Assembly (NCBI GenBank): GCA_031255815.1
Contig: JAIRRU010000325.1
Location: 1-9,274 of the forward strand
From: Treponema sp.
GTDB lineage: Bacteria > Spirochaetota > Spirochaetia > Treponematales > Breznakiellaceae
Direction: 5' to 3'
Length of the DNA stretch: 9,274 bases
The notes under the pieces are model-generated. The model saw nothing but the letters and a program-made list of their open reading frames with translations. It was not told the origin of the DNA and did no database searches. Within the stretch, counting starts at the first letter, position 1; the number at the start of each line of letters is the position of its first letter. A program made the translations under genes and the position numbers. Below, piece by piece: positions 5,831 to 9,274 of this stretch.

Positions 5831-7658
5831 AAAGGGGATTCTCGGGGCCTTCCGCAAAACCCGCTTCCATCAGGGCGATAAACGAAAGCAGCCCGCCCCA
5901 GTGGTAGAAGCGGTCGCTGTTTTCAACGTCGTCGCCATCCCCGGTATCGGCATTATAATTTTCGTGCACATGCCCCTCTTCGATCCATTCTTTCAGGATG
6001 AGCTTCCTGCTTTTTTCCGCCAGAACCCGGCAGGCCTCGCCCTGACCGGCGCGCCGCAGGCTGATATAGGCAAGGTAGTTCATGGGCGCCCAGATCCTGC
6101 CCCGCCAGTAATTCTGATCTTTGTATCCCGGATCGCTGCGGCTGATGGACGGCAGCATGTACTCGCCGTAGAACTCAAGGGGATTGAAGAAGTGCTCCCT
6201 TACCATGCGCCCGGCCCTGTCGGGGGAAACCCTGTCCGAAAGCAGGGCGTAAAAATTGGCGGGCGAAAGACGCCGGGAGAATTCCCCGGTATCGGTCCGC
6301 CGGTTTACATAGCAGCCAATCTCTTCGTCCCACAGTTCCTCAAGACCGGCCTTGGATTTTTCCGCCCGTTCCCGCAGTTCCGCCGCTTCCGGGCGGCTGA
6401 TACAGCCTGCCAGTTCGGCAAGACATTCGCAGTCCATGATATAGAGGCCCGTAAGCCCCACGTCGGCCAGTTCCATCCGGTGGGTTTCTCTGTTGAAGGG
6501 CGCCTCGTCGTACATGGGGGAATTGTCCAGCCCGCTTTCCAGCATGGCGCCCAGCAACTCGTTTACCCCGTGCTCCGCCCAGTGCCGTCCGCTGTCATCG
6601 GTGTAGGGATCGGAACCCCAGCAGAGCTGCCCGTTTTTCAGCATCCGGCGGTCTGCCCACCAGCGGTTCCAGGCGAGAAGATCGTCAAAGAGCTGTTCCA
6701 CGAACCAGGCTTCCCGGTACCGGCGGTAGAGTTCCCTGACTACATGGGAACCCACCGGAGGCTGGGATCGGTCGCGGCTTTTGTAGTTATCGGCAGCCCC
6801 GAAGTTGGGGATAAACCCGGCCTCGGTTTTCTCGCGGGTAATGGCAATAGCGTTGGCGTAGGCCAGGCCCCTGTCCTCCATGCCGGCCATAAGCGCGGAA
6901 AAGTAACTGTCCCAGTCGAAAAGCACGTATCCGCCCCAGCGGATATTCCAGAGCCGGGAGACCGGGGAACAGACCTGTTCCTTTTCCGGTTCATAGATCG
7001 TGTCCCAGGCAAGGCAGCTGCGCATGGCTTGGTAACATTCCGCCAGTTCCCCGTAGCACGCGGCATCGTCCCGGAGCTTCCGCTTCCGCGCCGCCAGCAG
7101 ATCCTTCAGTTCCGCCGCGCTTAGCCCCCTTCCCGTAGACACCGCCACCGGGCCGGACAGTTCCACCGCGATAAAAGGATTGCAGAGCCCCGTGTTCAGC
7201 CGGGGGATCCTTTTGCCGTCGGTAAAAACCTCCAGCCGCCGTTCCGGGCTAAAGGCCAGGAGCCGGCCTTCCGCAAGCTCCGTATGACCCGGTTTGTTCC
7301 ACAGCAGCGCCAGGGAGACGACAAGGGCGGGCGGTTTTTTTACGTTTTTAAGGGGCGTTACCAGGATATACTGGGCGTCGTCAATCGCGGCGCTTTGAAC
7401 CAGCAGCTCATGATCGCTGCAGGAAAGTTTCAACTCCGTATAGCCGCCGCCGTAAGTCCGGGGGCCGGGCTGTACTTTTTCCGCCCGCTCCTCAAGACGC
7501 CCGATAAGGGCTTCCCGCAGCATAAGGCCCGAATTGAAGAATTTGAATCCCAGGCAAAGGGCGATTCCCTCCGGCATAAGTACATGGGTCAAAACACTGT
7601 TGTTATACCAGGTGTTAAAACCCCGCGCCATTTTTCCTTGCGCTTCCGCGGAATTCAT
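5829..7658 (-). CDS. GH63/MGH-like inverting glycoside hydrolase, cytoplasmic
   Basis: The product has 609 residues with no signal peptide, so it should hydrolyse an intracellular glycoside. About residues 1-190 form a strand-rich N-terminal domain. Residues 200-605 carry the motifs of the (alpha/alpha)6 barrel of GH63 and mannosylglycerate-hydrolase-like enzymes: LFDWDSYFSALMAG (246-259), SRDRSQPPVGS (294-304), ESGLDNSPMYD (374-384), NYWRGRIWAPMNYLAY (516-531), HENYNADTG (565-573) and FYHWGGLLSF (584-593). By family knowledge Asp378 would be the general acid and Glu566 the base. Known relatives act on alpha-glucosides, mannosylglycerate or glucosylglycerate; which applies here cannot be read from sequence. 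The family also includes trehalase-like enzymes, so the substrate call stays open. The ATG at 7658 has AAGGA 7 bases upstream (7666-7670). It is the first gene of an operon with a GRE and its activase, an unusual pairing. Confidence 0.88.
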   Translation of the reverse strand: MNSAEAQGKMARGFNTWYNNSVLTHVLMPEGIALCLGFKFFNSGLMLREALIGRLEERAEKVQPGPRTYGGGYTELKLSCSDHELLVQSAAIDDAQYILVTPLKNVKKPPALVVSLALLWNKPGHTELAEGRLLAFSPERRLEVFTDGKRIPRLNTGLCNPFIAVELSGPVAVSTGRGLSAAELKDLLAARKRKLRDDAACYGELAECYQAMRSCLAWDTIYEPEKEQVCSPVSRLWNIRWGGYVLFDWDSYFSALMAGMEDRGLAYANAIAITREKTEAGFIPNFGAADNYKSRDRSQPPVGSHVVRELYRRYREAWFVEQLFDDLLAWNRWWADRRMLKNGQLCWGSDPYTDDSGRHWAEHGVNELLGAMLESGLDNSPMYDEAPFNRETHRMELADVGLTGLYIMDCECLAELAGCISRPEAAELRERAEKSKAGLEELWDEEIGCYVNRRTDTGEFSRRLSPANFYALLSDRVSPDRAGRMVREHFFNPLEFYGEYMLPSISRSDPGYKDQNYWRGRIWAPMNYLAYISLRRAGQGEACRVLAEKSRKLILKEWIEEGHVHENYNADTGDGDDVENSDRFYHWGGLLSFIALMEAGFAEGPENPL

Positions 7659-7682
7659 CGAGCGTTCCTTTTTAGCAGGTTC

Positions 7683-7766
7683 AACCCGGGCCCAAGCCCT
7701 TGTTCCTTCGATCCGGCCTTCCTGATTTTTCCCTTACCCCGAGGCTTTCCCCGCACCGGCCGGGTT
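7683..7766 (-). other. Leader region of the hydrolase-activase-GRE operon with long-range inverted repeat
   Basis: AACCCGG at 7683-7689 and CCGGGTT at 7760-7766 are perfect 7-base complements 70 bases apart. If transcription starts near 7765, they would close a structure spanning most of the leader and leave the ribosome site (7666-7670) outside it. I recognise no known riboswitch. In such GC-rich DNA a 7-base match can arise by chance. Confidence 0.25.
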
Positions 7767-7771
7767 TCCTC

Positions 7772-7800
7772 ATTTAATTTGTTTCTCTTTGGCTTGTCAA
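7772..7800 (-). promoter_or_regulatory. Sigma70-like promoter of the hydrolase-activase-GRE operon
   Basis: On the minus strand, a perfect TTGACA (7795-7800), a 17-base spacer, then TTAAAT (7772-7777). It sits in the only AT-rich patch of the 210-base divergent gap. The predicted start is near 7765, leaving a leader of about 107 bases before the hydrolase ATG at 7658. This is the best promoter match in the window. Confidence 0.6.
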
Positions 7801-7846
7801 TGCGGAGACCTCGCGCCCTCTTGTTGAGACGGATCTTCTTATGCTA

Positions 7847-7863
7847 CCCTGTCCGGGCAGGGG
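7847..7863 (+). promoter_or_regulatory. Chemoreceptor ribosome binding site within a hairpin
   Basis: CCCTG (7847-7851), loop TCCGGG, CAGGG (7858-7862). The Shine-Dalgarno-like AGGGG (7859-7863), 5 bases before the ATG at 7869, lies mostly in the right arm, so folding would mask it. A possible -10 box TATGCT (7840-7845) without a good -35 lies just upstream. If that is the true promoter, the left arm would be cut off and the hairpin would not form. Confidence 0.35.
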
Positions 7864-7868
7864 CCATT

Positions 7869-9274
7869 ATGAATGTAAGAATGTATTCCATAGGGATCAA
7901 ACTGCTGCTGCCGATTTTCGTCTGCCTCGCGCTTTTCGGGATCATCCTCATGTTCACGATCAATATCCTTACCTCTTCTACCTCCGCCGATTCGTTCAAA
8001 GATGGCATTAACCGCAAGGACAACCTGGTGTACCGCCTTATCGAGGAGCAGACGGAACTGCTGGAAAAGAAGGCCCGCTGGTTTGCCGCCTACGCCGGAG
8101 AGGAGGGGATCATCACGAGGCTCGACAACGGCGCGGGCGGGGCGGCCTTCCAGGCCCGGCTTGACGCGCTGGCGGAGGCCCTGGACCTCGACGGCGTCGC
8201 CCTGGCGGACCGGGACGGCTACCTCCTCATCAACAGCGGCGGTTCCGAAGGGGCCCGCTACGTGCGAACCATCGTTTCCTATACGGACGGCCAGGAATGT
8301 ATTACCCGCATGTACTCCCTCGACAATTCCCTGGAACTTATCTCCGCGATCCCGGTCTTTGAAAACGGGAACCTGGAAGGCTACGGCTTCATCGAGTACA
8401 GCATCCAGTCCCAGAAATTCGCGGACGAGCTTCAAAAACTGACCCAGTGCGAGATAGACATCTACCAGGGGCCCCTGCACCGGAGCAGTTCCAGCGGCAT
8501 GTCCGCCGTGTCGGCCCGCAGAAAGGACTGGATCGGCGCCTTTACCGGCAGCCTTTCGTCGGATCACGACATGATGATCGACACGGTTCTGGGCCTGGGG
8601 GAAACCTACCGGGGGGATTACCGCGCCGGGGGGATCGGCTACTACGGGATCCACTTCCCCCTCAAGGACTTTTCCGATTCCCGGGTGGGGATCGTGTCCA
8701 TGAGCCTTCCCATGACCGAGGTGGAGGAGACGGTGGCCCTTATCAACCGGGTGGTCGTCCCCCTGATGTTCGGGGGCATCGCGATCCTGCTGGTCGTGTT
8801 TTTCCTGCTGCTCCGCCTTATCGTCATCGGCCCCCTCAAGTCCACCGCATCCGTTACCGCGTCGGTGTCCCAGAACCTCAGTTCCAAGGAGGCGGACTTT
8901 ACCTATCAGATCCCGGTAAAGCGGAAGGACGAGATCGGGGTCATAACCCGGAGTATCAACGGCTTTATCGGCTCCCTGCGGGGCCTGGTGGGCCAGCTCA
9001 AGGACGCCCAGGCTTCCCTGGGGGAGATCGGGAAAAACCTGGGGAACCAGTCCGAGGAATCGGTCCGGGCGAACGGCCGGATCATGGACGCCGCCATGGC
9101 CATTAAGGGGCAGACCGAGGGGCAGGGCCGCTCCCTGGAACGAACCAACGAGGTTCTGCGGAACGCCGCCGGGGCCCTGGAGGGGCTCAACTCCCTGATA
9201 ACGGAGCAGAACCGGGCTGTCGGCGAGTCCTCCACATCGGTGGAGGAGATGGCGAAGACGATTGGCGCCGTACA
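7869..9274 (+). CDS. Methyl-accepting chemotaxis protein with Cache-type sensor (C-terminus beyond window)
   Basis: The window holds 468 codons plus two bases. It is a transmembrane chemoreceptor that signals to CheA/CheW. TM1 is about residues 9-32. An extracytoplasmic sensor spans 33-292 and has Cache-like traits: GVALADRDGYLLINSGG (109-125), SAIPVFENGNLEGYGFIEY (159-177), then IDIYQG (196-201) and YYGIHFPLKDFSDSRVGIVSMSL (258-280). TM2 is about 295-320 (MFGGIAILLVVFFLLLRLIV). HAMP follows, about 319-375, with the typical DEIGVITRSINGFI. A long helix leads to SVEEMAKTIGAV, which resembles the first adaptation helix of the signalling domain. The kinase-contacting tip is outside the window. 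The ATG at 7869 has AGGGG 5 bases upstream; a second in-frame ATG at 7881 is less well placed. It is divergent from the hydrolase-GRE operon. The ligand is unknown. Confidence 0.93.
   Translation, partial: MNVRMYSIGIKLLLPIFVCLALFGIILMFTINILTSSTSADSFKDGINRKDNLVYRLIEEQTELLEKKARWFAAYAGEEGIITRLDNGAGGAAFQARLDALAEALDLDGVALADRDGYLLINSGGSEGARYVRTIVSYTDGQECITRMYSLDNSLELISAIPVFENGNLEGYGFIEYSIQSQKFADELQKLTQCEIDIYQGPLHRSSSSGMSAVSARRKDWIGAFTGSLSSDHDMMIDTVLGLGETYRGDYRAGGIGYYGIHFPLKDFSDSRVGIVSMSLPMTEVEETVALINRVVVPLMFGGIAILLVVFFLLLRLIVIGPLKSTASVTASVSQNLSSKEADFTYQIPVKRKDEIGVITRSINGFIGSLRGLVGQLKDAQASLGEIGKNLGNQSEESVRANGRIMDAAMAIKGQTEGQGRSLERTNEVLRNAAGALEGLNSLITEQNRAVGESSTSVEEMAKTIGAV

Noticed and set aside
5541..7124. 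Long plus-strand open frame (527 codons) opposite the hydrolase and activase
   Set aside because: It lies antisense to two well-recognised enzymes, has Pro/Gly/Phe/Val-rich composition without domains, and is typical of shadow frames in GC-rich DNA.
7792..7806. Possible sigma54 site (TGGCTTG-TCAA-TGCGG) upstream of the chemoreceptor
   Set aside because: The GG to GC distance is one base short of the strict spacing sigma54 needs, and the bases overlap the better TTGACA box on the other strand.
7909..7916. GCCGATTT resembling the -10 part of a sigma28 motility promoter
   Set aside because: It lies inside the chemoreceptor coding region, downstream of its start codon, and no TAAA-type -35 lies about 15 bases upstream.
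7839..8654. 271-codon minus-strand frame opposite the chemoreceptor
   Set aside because: It overlaps a clear MCP sensor domain in full, shows shadow-like composition, and would run through the MCP start region.

Overview
The window is GC-rich (about 60 % by eye, not counted), densely coded DNA. It most likely comes from a motile, strictly anaerobic bacterium with an outer membrane. A Treponema-like spirochaete is my best guess, from the lipoprotein-rich content, the style of the Cache-type chemoreceptor and the oxygen-sensitive glycyl radical chemistry. This placement is an inference with modest confidence; no rRNA or other marker in the window settles it.

Left part (1-2631): a minus-strand pair runs off the left edge, a small lipoprotein gene followed 8 bases later by the start of trmB (tRNA m7G46 methyltransferase). 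Divergent from it, on the plus strand, is a 532-residue membrane protein. Its extracytoplasmic half resembles an M28-type aminopeptidase fold that has lost most zinc ligands. The 118-base gap between the two divergent genes holds two back-to-back sigma70-like promoters with a 12-bp-arm inverted repeat between them. Both promoters put the -10 box exactly 6 bases before a GTG start codon.

Centre (2651-7658): a three-gene minus-strand operon, read right to left. It encodes (1) a 609-residue cytoplasmic GH63/MGH-like (alpha/alpha)6 glycoside hydrolase, (2) a glycyl-radical activating radical-SAM enzyme with two extra 4Fe-4S motifs, and (3) a 706-residue glycyl radical enzyme (GRE). The GRE keeps the Cys-x-Glu of GRE eliminases but carries Ser-Thr before the Cys where characterised dehydratases usually have Gly. 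The gaps are 45 and 94 bases, and a good sigma70-like promoter lies about 110 bases upstream of the first gene. The arrangement suggests that an intracellular glycoside is hydrolysed and its sugar or aglycone is then processed by radical C-O (or C-N/C-S) bond cleavage. The substrate is unknown. This operon is the most likely undescribed system in the window.

Right part (7869-9274): divergent from the operon, a methyl-accepting chemotaxis protein runs off the right edge. It has TM-Cache sensor-TM-HAMP and the start of the signalling domain. Its position makes it a candidate sensor for the operon's substrate, which is inference from context only.

No rRNA, tRNA, CRISPR array, insertion sequence or phage gene was seen.
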